NCBI RefSeq assembly: GCF_024539815.1
Contig: NZ_JAHHIU010000106.1
Coordinates: 1 to 55,964, forward strand
Direction: 5' to 3'
From: Streptomyces hayashii
GTDB taxonomy: Bacteria > Actinomycetota > Actinomycetes > Streptomycetales > Streptomycetaceae
Length of the DNA stretch: 55,964 nucleotides
Shown here: positions 35,101-42,327 of the stretch, piece after piece
How positions within the stretch are numbered: position 1 is the first letter of the stretch
Layout: the number at the start of each line of letters is the position of its first letter
Made by a program: the position numbers and the translations under genes
Notes under the pieces: model-generated
Database searches by the model: none
What the model was told of the DNA's origin: nothing
Seen by the model: only the letters and a program-made list of their open reading frames with translations

Positions 35101-35717
35101 CGGCAGCCGCCGCGGTGGACTCTCCCCTGGTGGTCTCGGTCGCCGACCCGCCTGGCGCGGCCCCGCTGCCGGGGGCGGAGCGGGAGACGGAGGCGCTGCG
35201 GATGCTGTTGCCCGACTGCACGGTGCTGAGCGCGTCCGCCGCCGAGCACGACGCGGTGCTCGCCGCGCTGGAGGACCGGGCCGCCGTCCACTTCGCCTGC
35301 CACGCGGTCTCCGACCGCCGCGTTCCGTCCCGGAGCCGACTTCTGCTCCGCGACCACCTGGAGCGGCCGCTGACGGTCCGTGAGGTGGCCGGGGTGTCGA
35401 ACCCGGCGGGTGCGATGTGCTACCTGTCCGCCTGTGCCACCACGGAGTCGGCGCCGCGGCTCGCCGACGAGTTCGTCCACATCACGTCGGCCTTCCAACT
35501 CGCCGGGTTCTCGCATGTGATCGGCACGCTGTGGCCCGTGAACGACGTCCACGCGGCCACGGTCGCCACCCGCTTCTACACCGGACTGCGGAACCCCGGC
35601 GGGCCGCTGAGGACCTGGTGCGCCGCCGAGGCGATCTCGGCCGCGGCCCGGTCCGTGCGCGACGTCATGCCGGCGTCCCCGCTGCACTGGGCGGGCTATG
35701 TCCACTGGGGGGCCTGA
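32193..35717 (+). CDS. TPR-repeat protein with C-terminal CHAT (caspase-like) protease domain
   Basis: A protein of about 1174 aa. Residues roughly 130-720 are helical tetratricopeptide-type repeats (repeating GHPDRPGRLSNLM / AALADLGAALQ patterns). The C-terminal ~330 residues are a CHAT domain, a caspase/separase-like cysteine protease. The catalytic pair is visible as His1037 in HFACHA and Cys1081 in YLSACATTE, followed by the typical GFSHVIGTLWPVND. TTG 32193 has GGAGGGG nine bases upstream; GTG 32154 is the alternative. In conflict systems such proteases are activated by a sensor and cleave a partner protein. The divergent SEFIR gene is the obvious partner. Its last 53 bases overlap the convergent STAND gene. 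Confidence 0.88.
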   Translation: MGEHDAVVRDDAVAAIRKRIAAFGESRDPDLLTCPAADAERAGLAAAADPATDVESRSTLGVLHWLRHLVMDRDPDELATAVALLRPLCETAPEAVPEALRRHPALSAAPVPQSAFDHLKAYRADGDLARLHEAVRLLRLSATEGGTGERAAALADLGAALQMTADHTSGTDTLDEALDCCREAVELTPRSHPSHTGRLANLAQALAASGAHRSRPELLDEALTVMRRALADTPEDAPELPARLSALSDVPHVCYTRTGDVGLLHEAVTMTRASVAPGAAGPQDDPRIWTNHAAALSALHTRTRSADVLEEAIEACGTALRLFTPDDPARVRPAGNLALCLLARYETLGDTEALTEAETLLRAACAPKGTAPAARFALLSSLGLVLRSRAEVSGDPDLLAEAVAAGRVSLTGPLNPAHRVAALADLSLSLHMSYQASGDSALLEEAVAHASDAVAATPEGHPDLAGRLGNLGIVLRSAAERTGDLAPAERGIAACRAAVDRMPDTDPDRPAVLSTLGLLLRLRGVAGDDGSLREAVRVMTAVADATGEGHPDRPGRLSNLMIVLRARYDATGASAHLRDAIAAGRQALAELPPGHGNRPSVLANLGLALSTLGSRSGEDRSLEEAAAVHAEAARSPGTPVVLRIWALREEARILAQRGDPQAALPALETAVSLLPRLAGRALDRPDRDHALGRVGGLAAQVVSTAVAAGRVGHGVGLLERARGVLLTESILERSADLTALTAAAPELAAEFTRLREEYAADAGQGGDLYAPDGRRAAAAATRRARRDEEWSSLLAEVRARNGLRDFLDPGPPAEPHGMSTDGPLVYVYAADEGCGAVILPAGGGAPRHVACDAATAADAARNAEGFDAAVRTASQAGGYRERLGAHREMSRVLEWLWDVVAEPVLTALSDADGVAPDRLWWCPVGVFTMLPLHAAGHHRQRSGRTVMDRTTSSYTPTLRALDYARAGAGPAAAAVDSPLVVSVADPPGAAPLPGAERETEALRMLLPDCTVLSASAAEHDAVLAALEDRAAVHFACHAVSDRRVPSRSRLLLRDHLERPLTVREVAGVSNPAGAMCYLSACATTESAPRLADEFVHITSAFQLAGFSHVIGTLWPVNDVHAATVATRFYTGLRNPGGPLRTWCAAEAISAAARSVRDVMPASPLHWAGYVHWGA

Positions 35718-38028
35718 GGACACCGTGGCGGGCTGCGTCGGCGGCGACACGGGCAGCCTCGCTCTCCGCCCGGAGCGCCGTGAACTGCCGCTGGGCCAGG
35801 TTGAGATGCCACTCGGCGCGGAGGCGCCGGTCCGGTCCCCGAGCGGCGGCCAGCAGGCCGAGTCCGTGGTGGGCGCGGGCGCGTTCGTAGGAGCTGCCGC
35901 AGGCGCGCGCGGCCTCCAGGGCGCGCGCGAAGTGCCGGGTGGCGTCGTCGGGTCGGCCGTCCTGGGCGGCGAAGTCGCCCAGCACGTTCAGCGCCATCGC
36001 CGCGTCCAGGCGCATGTCCAACGCGGTGAACAGCGCCAGCGCCTCGGTCAGGTGCTCCTCGGCGGCGGGTCCGACGCCGGCGGCCCGTTCCATGACCGCC
36101 GCGTCGCGCAGGGCGATGGCGAGGTTGCGCGGCAGGCCGTTGCCCCGCCGGAACGCGAGGACGGTGTGCTGTTCGGCCAGGGCCTGCGCATGCCGGCCGC
36201 GCCGGTGCAGCACCCAGGCGTGGTGGGCGAGCACGGTCGTCTCGGCGAACCGGTCCCCGCTCGCGCGCGCCGCGGCGATCGCCCGGTCGAGCAGCTCCGC
36301 CGCCGGTTCGAGCCGGCCGCGGGTGGAGCGAGCCAGGCCGGCGTTGCCGAGCGAGACCGCTTCGGCGGTCCGGTCCCCGCACGCCCGGGCGGCGTCCACG
36401 GCCCAGGTGTGCGAGCGTTCCCAGGCATCCCAGTGCCTGCCGAGGAAGTAGACGCCGCGCAGTGCGTAGGCCAGCTGCCAGCAGTGGACGGCCAGGCCGT
36501 TCCGCAGGGCCGTACCGCACAGCTGGGTGAGCGCACTCAGGTTGTCGGTCAGCCAGGCCAGGGCTTCCTCGTAGCCGGCGAAGGCGCGGTCGCCCGGCCG
36601 GGCCGGTCCGGCCGCCGAAGGGAAGCGGTGGCGGTGCGGGCTGATCAGGAGATCGGCCTCGGTGCAGCCGCGCAGGGTGTGGTCGAGCAGCGAGCGCAGT
36701 GCGGCGTCCCGGCGTCCGGCGGGAAGCCGTACCGCGGCAGAGGTGCGGCTGACGGCGCCGACCAGGTCGTGGAACCGGTAGCGGTCGGCCGCCGAGCGCA
36801 GGAGCAGTCCCGCGTCGTGCAGCCCTTCCAGCAGGCGGCGGGCCTCGCCCTCGGTCGTTGCCGCGAGCGCGGCGGCGGTCAGAGCGTCGAAGGGTTCGTC
36901 GGGGTGCAGTCCGAGGAGGGCGAACATCTCCCGCTGATCGTCGGGGAGGGTGGACAGCGACGACTCCAGGGCGGCGACGACGCTGCGCTCCCCGTCGTCC
37001 AGTTCGGCCAGTCGCTCGTACTCGTCGGTCAGCCGGTCGCTCAGTTCGCGCAGCGGGCTGTGCCGGGCCCGCGCCGCCGCTATGCGCACGGCGAGGGGCA
37101 GATGGCCGCAGCGGCGGACGATCGTCTCGCAGGCTGCCCGTGTCGCGGACGTGTCCGGCACCCTGGCGAGCGAGCGGAACAGGTCCAGTGAGTCGGCGGG
37201 GCGGAGCGGACCGAGCGCGAGGTGCTCGGCGTCGTCGAGGGCGATCAGCCGGCTGCGGCTGGTCACGAGCACGGCGCAGCGTGGACCGGACGGCAGGAGG
37301 GGAAGCACCTGCCGGGTGGAGCGGGCGTTGTCCAGGACCAGCAGCAGCGCCAGGTCCTCGGTCATCGCGCGGAACAGCGCCGAGCGTTCGCCGGTGCCGG
37401 CGGGGATGTGCGCTCCGCCCACGCCCAGGCGGCGCAGCAGCCGGCTGAGCGCTTCCGCGGGAGGCATCGGCTCGGTGTCCGCCGTGTGACCGTTCAGGTC
37501 GAGGTAGAGGCAGCCGTCGGGGAAGGCGTCCAGCGCCTGGCGGGCCGTGCGGACCGCCAGCGCGGTCTTGCCGCTGCCCGCCATGCCGTGGACGGCGTGG
37601 ACGACGGGCGCGGTGAGGGCAGCCGGCCCGACCGGGTCCGGCGGCGGCGCATCCGTGGCCGCCGTCACCGCCGCGAGCACCGCCTCGATCTCGGCGTCAC
37701 GGCCGAGGAAGTGCCGTGAGAGGGGCGGCAGTCCGGAGGGCGGGCGCTGCACGCCGTCGGCCCAGGCGCGACGGTCGGCGTCCTCGGAGGCCGGGTCGGG
37801 CAGGTCCGTCGCGGCGGCGGCGGGGAGCAGCGCGAGGAGCGCGCCCTCGGCGTCCAGCAGGGCGTCGAGCCGTTCCACCAGATCGATGTCGGGAAGGCGG
37901 GCTCCGTTCTCGTAGCGGCTGAGGACACTGTGGTCCAGATGGACCGCCTTGCCCAACTGGCGCTGAGAAAGACCTCGTCGGTCGCGCAGGCGTCTGAGCG
38001 AAGCGCCGAACACGGCGGCTGGGTCCAC
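35665..38028 (-). CDS. XRE-NB-ARC-TPR STAND transcriptional regulator
   Basis: A 787-aa protein. The N-terminal XRE helix-turn-helix covers residues 5-65 (GLSQRQLGKAVHLDHSVLSRYE). An NB-ARC ATPase follows, with GMAGSGKT (148-155), Walker B LLLVLDNA (about 235) and the GHLPLAVRIAAA GLPL-like motif. TPR-type repeats run from about 480 to the end. This is the AfsR-like STAND design: the repeats sense a ligand, ATP binding drives oligomerisation, and the HTH binds DNA. Start GTG 38028 has GGGGAGG eight bases away. It is divergent from the HIT operon; its own promoter region holds the 26-bp element also found at 41390, so it probably controls both. Confidence 0.9.
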   Translation of the reverse strand: MDPAAVFGASLRRLRDRRGLSQRQLGKAVHLDHSVLSRYENGARLPDIDLVERLDALLDAEGALLALLPAAAATDLPDPASEDADRRAWADGVQRPPSGLPPLSRHFLGRDAEIEAVLAAVTAATDAPPPDPVGPAALTAPVVHAVHGMAGSGKTALAVRTARQALDAFPDGCLYLDLNGHTADTEPMPPAEALSRLLRRLGVGGAHIPAGTGERSALFRAMTEDLALLLVLDNARSTRQVLPLLPSGPRCAVLVTSRSRLIALDDAEHLALGPLRPADSLDLFRSLARVPDTSATRAACETIVRRCGHLPLAVRIAAARARHSPLRELSDRLTDEYERLAELDDGERSVVAALESSLSTLPDDQREMFALLGLHPDEPFDALTAAALAATTEGEARRLLEGLHDAGLLLRSAADRYRFHDLVGAVSRTSAAVRLPAGRRDAALRSLLDHTLRGCTEADLLISPHRHRFPSAAGPARPGDRAFAGYEEALAWLTDNLSALTQLCGTALRNGLAVHCWQLAYALRGVYFLGRHWDAWERSHTWAVDAARACGDRTAEAVSLGNAGLARSTRGRLEPAAELLDRAIAAARASGDRFAETTVLAHHAWVLHRRGRHAQALAEQHTVLAFRRGNGLPRNLAIALRDAAVMERAAGVGPAAEEHLTEALALFTALDMRLDAAMALNVLGDFAAQDGRPDDATRHFARALEAARACGSSYERARAHHGLGLLAAARGPDRRLRAEWHLNLAQRQFTALRAESEAARVAADAARHGVLRPPSGHSPPSAAGTPA

Positions 38029-38086
38029 GGCCGCGACCTCCCCTCTTCCGCGCGTCGCAGCGGTGCGCGCACGTGGGCACCGCGGG

Positions 38087-38112
38087 CACCACGGCCGCAC
38101 CGCACGTCCCCT
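38087..38112 (+). promoter_or_regulatory. 26-bp shared element, copy 1
   Basis: This 26-base stretch (core GCACCGCACGTCCCCT at 38097-38112) matches 41390-41415 at 24 of 26 positions in the same orientation. A second conserved patch, TGCCA, follows 19 bases after its end (38132-38136) and 18 after the other copy. It sits between the STAND regulator and the HIT operon and is a likely binding site of that regulator. Confidence 0.75.
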
Positions 38113-38276
38113 GTGCGCCGCGTGAGCGGGTTGCCAGCATCGTGGGGGACGCGCCATGGCCCGGCGGGTGCTCGCCGGTTCATGGTTGCACGCGACACCG
38201 CCCCGCCGGCGTCCCTTTGCCCCTCGAACCGCTCCGGCACACGTCCGCCCCGCGACCCGACGGAGATGACCGCCCC

Positions 38277-38909
38277 ATGGCGCCCATGACCACCTCGCCC
38301 GACCGAGCGGACTGCGAACTGTGCACGGCCGCCCAAGGGGTGACGCCACGTCACTTCCCGCAGCCGGTCAACAGGGTGTTGTTGCGCAGCAGACACTTCG
38401 TCGTAGTGCCGGCGCTGGGACCCCTGGTGCCGGGCCATGCCCTGGTGGTCGGCCGACGCCATGCGGGCGGCCTGCTGACCACGGCCCGGCGGGTGCAGAC
38501 GGACTACGCGGAACTGGCGGCCCTGCTGCGGGCCCATTGCGCGCTGCGCGGCCAGGACCTGCTGGAACTCGAACACGGCGGGGCGACACAGGGCGGCCGC
38601 GGCCCGTGCATCGACCACACCCATGTCCACCTGTTGCCGGGGCTGAGCCACTGCATCGGAGTGCTCGACGGTCGGCTGCCCCGGCTCGATGCCCCGCCGC
38701 GGCCCACGGCGGCGGTCGAGCGGCCTTATCTGTGGGTGCGCAACGCGACGGAGGCCCGCTGGTACGACGCCACCCGGGCGATCGGACAGGAGGCCCGGCG
38801 GGCGATCGGCCGGGCGCTCCAGATCGACGACTGGGACTGGGCGGTCAGCCCCGGCTGGGAAACGGTGAAGGAGACGATCGGCTATTGGACACGGCAGACG
38901 CTCGCATGA
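38277..38909 (+). CDS. HIT-family nucleotide hydrolase/transferase
   Basis: A 210-aa protein of the histidine triad superfamily. The catalytic motif HTHVHLLPG (H-x-H-x-H) is intact, with the strand VVVPALGPLVPGHALVV before it. N-terminal CELC may bind zinc, as in several bacterial HIT proteins. HIT enzymes hydrolyse or transfer nucleoside monophosphates (Ap4A, phosphoramidates, nucleotidyl sugars). The ~70-residue C-terminal extension ends in Trp-rich WDWAVSPGWETVKETIGYW. It overlaps the next gene by ATGA, and is the first gene of a three-gene coupled operon downstream of the 26-bp element. Confidence 0.88.
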   Translation: MAPMTTSPDRADCELCTAAQGVTPRHFPQPVNRVLLRSRHFVVVPALGPLVPGHALVVGRRHAGGLLTTARRVQTDYAELAALLRAHCALRGQDLLELEHGGATQGGRGPCIDHTHVHLLPGLSHCIGVLDGRLPRLDAPPRPTAAVERPYLWVRNATEARWYDATRAIGQEARRAIGRALQIDDWDWAVSPGWETVKETIGYWTRQTLA

Positions 38910-39550
38910 CCGGCGGGACGGGGATCGAGGCCTTCACCGCGACCGACGCCTGCTACGAGTTCCTCACCGCGGACCTCCCCTACCTCGGGCGGACCTCTCC
39001 GTACGTCTTCCGCTTCCCCTGCCCGGTCACCGCGCGGCAACTGGGCGTCATCGGCAGACAGGGCGCCAGGGTCGTCGGTGCCGACCGGCGCGGGCGCCCG
39101 GTGCACCTGGTGGGCGTGGCCTCCCGGGGCATACCGCTGGCCGCGGCCGTCGCCCGGTCCCTCGGCGGCGACGACGTCGCCCTGTCCACCGTCGGCGGGA
39201 ACGGATCCGTCGAGCACGTCGCCCGGACCGGCCCCGGTCACTTCACGGTGGTGGTGGACAACTCGGTCGTCACGGGGGCCACGGCCGCCGACACCACCCG
39301 GGCGCTGTCCCGGATCGGGGTGCGGCCCGCGCTGTGGATCCGCTTCTTCGACAGGGAGGAGCTGGACGTGGACGGCGCGGACCCGACGCGCGCGGTCGAG
39401 GAGCGGATCGGATGCCCCATCAGGTCGGTGTTCGCGCTGCGGGACCTGCTGCGCGCGGAGAGGCGGCCGGTCGAGCGCGCGGTCCTGGCCGGTTACGCCG
39501 CCGCGCACGGCACCGCGTCGCTGCGTTCCTGGCTGGAGGAGACCGGGTGA
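38906..39550 (+). CDS. Phosphoribosyltransferase-like protein
   Basis: A 214-aa protein with a type I phosphoribosyltransferase fold. It has the PRPP-loop-like FTVVVDNSVVTGATAADTTRAL (about 112-133) and the upstream VHLVGVASRGIPLAAAVARSL that forms the pyrophosphate loop. In the PRPP loop only one acidic residue (D) stands where two are usual, so substrate use may differ from classical purine or orotate PRTases. Translation is coupled on both sides (ATGA with HIT, GTGA with the phosphatase). It probably handles a base or a phosphoribosyl intermediate for its neighbours. Confidence 0.8.
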   Translation: MTGGTGIEAFTATDACYEFLTADLPYLGRTSPYVFRFPCPVTARQLGVIGRQGARVVGADRRGRPVHLVGVASRGIPLAAAVARSLGGDDVALSTVGGNGSVEHVARTGPGHFTVVVDNSVVTGATAADTTRALSRIGVRPALWIRFFDREELDVDGADPTRAVEERIGCPIRSVFALRDLLRAERRPVERAVLAGYAAAHGTASLRSWLEETG

Positions 39551-40218
39551 CGGAGCGTGCGTCACGGACACGGCGGCTGGTCCTGGTGCGGCACGCCGAG
39601 AGCGAGGCCAACGCCGGCCGTCCGTGCGCCGACCCGCGCTCGTCGCCGCTGACGGAGCTGGGTCTGCGGCAGGCGGAGCGAGTGGCCCGAGGCTGGCGGG
39701 AGGCTCCCGGTCTGATCGTGACCTCGCCGTTCGTCCGGGCCCGCCGGACGGCTGACGCCACGGCACGGCGGTTCCCCGACGTGCCGAGCCAGGTCTGGCC
39801 GGTCGGGGAGTTCCTCTACCTCTCGGGCCCGCCCGCGCTGCTCGCCTCACCCGCCGGACGCCGCCCGCTGGCCGACGCGTACTGGCGGCGGGCCGATCCC
39901 GCTCATCGGGACGGCCCCGGCGCCGAGTCCTTCCACGGGCTCCTGGACCGCGCGTCCCGCTTCCTGGACCGGGCGGCCGGCCTTCCGGGCGCCGCGGTGA
40001 CCGCCGTCTTCACCCACGAGCTGTTCATCCGCGCCGTGCTGTGGCGGATCCTGCTGCCGGACCGTCCCGTCGGCCCGGAGGCGATGACCGACTTCCACGG
40101 CTGGCGCAGATCACTGCCGCTCGGCAACACCGGTGTCGTACAGATCGCCGTGCACCAGCAGTTCGGCGTACGGCTGGAGTCCGTGGGTGAAGGAGGAGCG
40201 GGCGTCGAAGCGCCGTGA
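39547..40218 (+). CDS. Histidine phosphatase family protein (phosphoglycerate-mutase-like)
   Basis: A 223-aa branch-1 histidine phosphatase. The phosphohistidine motif LVRHAESEANAGRP starts at about residue 12, the TSPFVRARRTADA arginine follows, and the second catalytic histidine lies in AVFTHELFIRAVLW. It would dephosphorylate a small phosphoester, possibly the product of the preceding enzymes. GTGA overlap with the PRTase gene. Its last 108 bases overlap the convergent PurM/ThiL-like gene on the other strand, an unusually long tail-to-tail overlap. Confidence 0.88.
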   Translation: MTERASRTRRLVLVRHAESEANAGRPCADPRSSPLTELGLRQAERVARGWREAPGLIVTSPFVRARRTADATARRFPDVPSQVWPVGEFLYLSGPPALLASPAGRRPLADAYWRRADPAHRDGPGAESFHGLLDRASRFLDRAAGLPGAAVTAVFTHELFIRAVLWRILLPDRPVGPEAMTDFHGWRRSLPLGNTGVVQIAVHQQFGVRLESVGEGGAGVEAP

Positions 40219-41253
40219 CCCGAAGTCCGCCACGGGGCGGGACCGGCCGTCCTGCGTCAGCAGCAGACGGCCGCCGGACGGCCCGAAGGCGCCCACGGCG
40301 TGCACCGGGATCGGCGCCAGGGCCGCACGGACCGCGCTCAGCCGGTCGGGCGCGATCCCGCACACCAGCTCCCAGTCGCCCCACGTCAGGGCCAGTGCCC
40401 TCGGGTCGACGCCGAGCGCGGCGGCCACCTTGCGGGCCGCCGGACGGGGCTGGAGGGCCCCCGCGTCGACGACCACGTCGAGGCCGTTCACCTTGGCGAG
40501 TTCGTCCAGCGCGGCGCCCAGCCCGTCGGAGGCGTCGGTGCAGCAGCTGACCCCGCCGGTGGCGGCCAGCCGCATGCCCTCCGGCACCCGTGCCACGGGG
40601 CGGGTCAGGGCCGCCTCCAGGACCGCTTCGTCGGCTGCGGTCAGCCCGGGCACGTCGAGGCGGTACAGGGCGCGCAGCACCGCCGCCCAGAACGAGCCCG
40701 GATCGCCGATGACGCACACCACGTCACCGGCCGCCGCGCCGGTGCGGCGCAGTACCCGGTCGGCGCGGACGCGTCCGGTGGCGGCGGCCGTGGCGGAGAA
40801 CTCCGCGCCGTCCTTGACGTTGCCGCCCAGCACCGGGCAGGACCAGGTCCTGCACGCCTCGGCCAGCCCCTGGAGGAACCGATCGTAGGCGTGCACGGTC
40901 ATGTCGCCGTGCATCACCGTGGACACGAGCAGTCCGGTCGGCGTCGCGCCCACCGCGGCCAGGTCGCTCAGGTTGATGACCGCGGTGAGCCAGCCGTAGT
41001 ACCAGTGGTCGGGCTCGCGGAAGTCGAACACGACCGGTCTGGGGCACGGGTCGATGGTGCAGACCAGTACCTCGTCCGGCGCCGGCGGTTCCACCACCGC
41101 GCAGTCGTCGCCGATGACGTCGCCGAGTGAGTTGCGGGACTGGAGCCGCGGCAGCACCAGCCGTTCCACGACAGCGCGTTCGCCGAGTTCGGCCAGGGTC
41201 GTCCCGTGCGGGAAGAGAGCGTCGGCCGGATCGTGCGGCAGGAGTGGTGCCAC
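40111..41253 (-). CDS. PurM/ThiL-like (AIR synthase-related) ATP-using enzyme
   Basis: A 380-aa member of the AIR synthase/ThiL/SelD superfamily. The N-terminal half has the ATP/metal-binding IGDDCAVV, the NLSDLAAVGATPTGLLVS core and GGNVKDGAEFSATAAATG. The C-terminal half has CTDASDGLGAALDELAK. This is closer to ThiL (thiamine monophosphate kinase) than to PurM but lacks a thiamine gene context, so it likely phosphorylates or cyclises another small molecule. GTG start, GGGAGG upstream. It shares the 26-bp element promoter region with the divergent membrane-SIR2 genes and overlaps the phosphatase gene at its end. Confidence 0.85.
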   Translation of the reverse strand: MAPLLPHDPADALFPHGTTLAELGERAVVERLVLPRLQSRNSLGDVIGDDCAVVEPPAPDEVLVCTIDPCPRPVVFDFREPDHWYYGWLTAVINLSDLAAVGATPTGLLVSTVMHGDMTVHAYDRFLQGLAEACRTWSCPVLGGNVKDGAEFSATAAATGRVRADRVLRRTGAAAGDVVCVIGDPGSFWAAVLRALYRLDVPGLTAADEAVLEAALTRPVARVPEGMRLAATGGVSCCTDASDGLGAALDELAKVNGLDVVVDAGALQPRPAARKVAAALGVDPRALALTWGDWELVCGIAPDRLSAVRAALAPIPVHAVGAFGPSGGRLLLTQDGRSRPVADFGSRRFDARSSFTHGLQPYAELLVHGDLYDTGVAERQ

Positions 41254-41389
41254 CGGACCTCCCGGGGTGTGGTCGTGCCGGTTCCCCGATGCGGACGCAC
41301 GGGGTGCCTCGGAGCGCGGCAGCGACTGTAGTGGCCGCGACCGGGCGGTGCTCCCGGCCGTTCGGTGCCGGCGGCGTGCACCACCACGT

Positions 41390-41415
41390 CACCACAGCGG
41401 CACCGCACGTCCCCT
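41390..41415 (+). promoter_or_regulatory. 26-bp shared element, copy 2
   Basis: 24 of 26 bases are identical to 38087-38112, in the same orientation, with the shared TGCCA patch at 41434-41438. It lies in the 261-base divergent region between the PurM/ThiL-like gene and the membrane-SIR2 operon, about 100 bases before the latter's start. Confidence 0.75.
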
Positions 41416-41514
41416 CGTATCCGGGCGCCGCGCTGCCACATTGGTGACCGGTTCGACTTGTACGGCGGCGGGCCCGCGCTGCGGCGCGGCACGGCCGCAC
41501 GAAAGGAGGAAGCC

Positions 41515-42327
41515 ATGTGGCTCCCGGCACGGCTTCGGTCGGGTATCGACGACATCCGGCGCGGCCGCCGGCTGGACACCTACGCCACCTTCCTGATCGG
41601 CCTCGCGGTGACCGGCCTCGGCCTGTCCGGCGTGGTCGACGCCACGGTGGTGGGCAGCACGGTCCTGGCCGGGGTGAGCTTCCTGGTCCTGCACACGGTG
41701 CCTCAACAACCGCTCCATGACACGGAGTCGGTGCTGCGGGACCGATCGGACTACCGGACCGTGGCCGAACTGCTGCGGCACGCACGGGATCTGCGGGTGT
41801 ACGGGCCGACGGCTCTGCACGTGCTGGTCAACTCGGCGGAGATCAGACGGGAGATCCTCGACCGGGGCGGCAGCTGCCGGGTCGTCGTCCAGGCGCCCGA
41901 CCCCGGGCAACTGCGGATGACCGCTCTGCAACTGGACTCCAGCATGGATCTGGAGGTGACGCTCCGGCAGTCCCTGTCGGTGCTGCGGCGCCTCGCCGAC
42001 CGTCCGGGTTTCGCCCACCGGCTGCTGCCCTTCAATCCGGGCTTCAGCCTGCTGGTCGTCAACGCGGACGCGCCGGACGGCTATGTCATCGTGGAGACCC
42101 ACGGGTTCCAGGACGACAGCATCGCCGACCGCATGCACATCCAGATCGCCAAGGCGGAGTCGTCACGGTGGTTCGGCTACTGGACGGCCCGGTTCGAGGC
42201 GCTGTGGGAGGCCGCGGCCGAGGACCCGGGGGCCGCTCACGGGCCGACGCCGGACGGGACGGATCCCACTGCCGTGCCGATCCCCGCCGACCCGCAGGGC
42301 ACGCCCGCCGGCGGGGGGCCCGCGTGA
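41515..42327 (+). CDS. Membrane-anchored protein with a PLD-like/sensor-type cytoplasmic domain
   Basis: A 270-aa protein. Residues about 23-65 contain two closely spaced hydrophobic segments (TFLIGLAVTGLGLSGVV; GSTVLAGVSFLVLHTV). The rest is a soluble alpha/beta domain (LRVYGPTALHVLVNSAEIRREILDRG, CRVVVQAPDP, FSLLVVNADAPDGYVIVETHG). That strand order recalls the phospholipase-D-like sensor folds often fused to bacterial signalling proteins, but I see no HKD motif, so it is probably non-catalytic. Very strong AAAGGAGG ribosome site. GTGA overlap with the SIR2 gene: the two must act together, and this one may place SIR2 at the membrane or sense a ligand. Fold assignment is tentative. Confidence 0.72.
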   Translation: MWLPARLRSGIDDIRRGRRLDTYATFLIGLAVTGLGLSGVVDATVVGSTVLAGVSFLVLHTVPQQPLHDTESVLRDRSDYRTVAELLRHARDLRVYGPTALHVLVNSAEIRREILDRGGSCRVVVQAPDPGQLRMTALQLDSSMDLEVTLRQSLSVLRRLADRPGFAHRLLPFNPGFSLLVVNADAPDGYVIVETHGFQDDSIADRMHIQIAKAESSRWFGYWTARFEALWEAAAEDPGAAHGPTPDGTDPTAVPIPADPQGTPAGGGPA

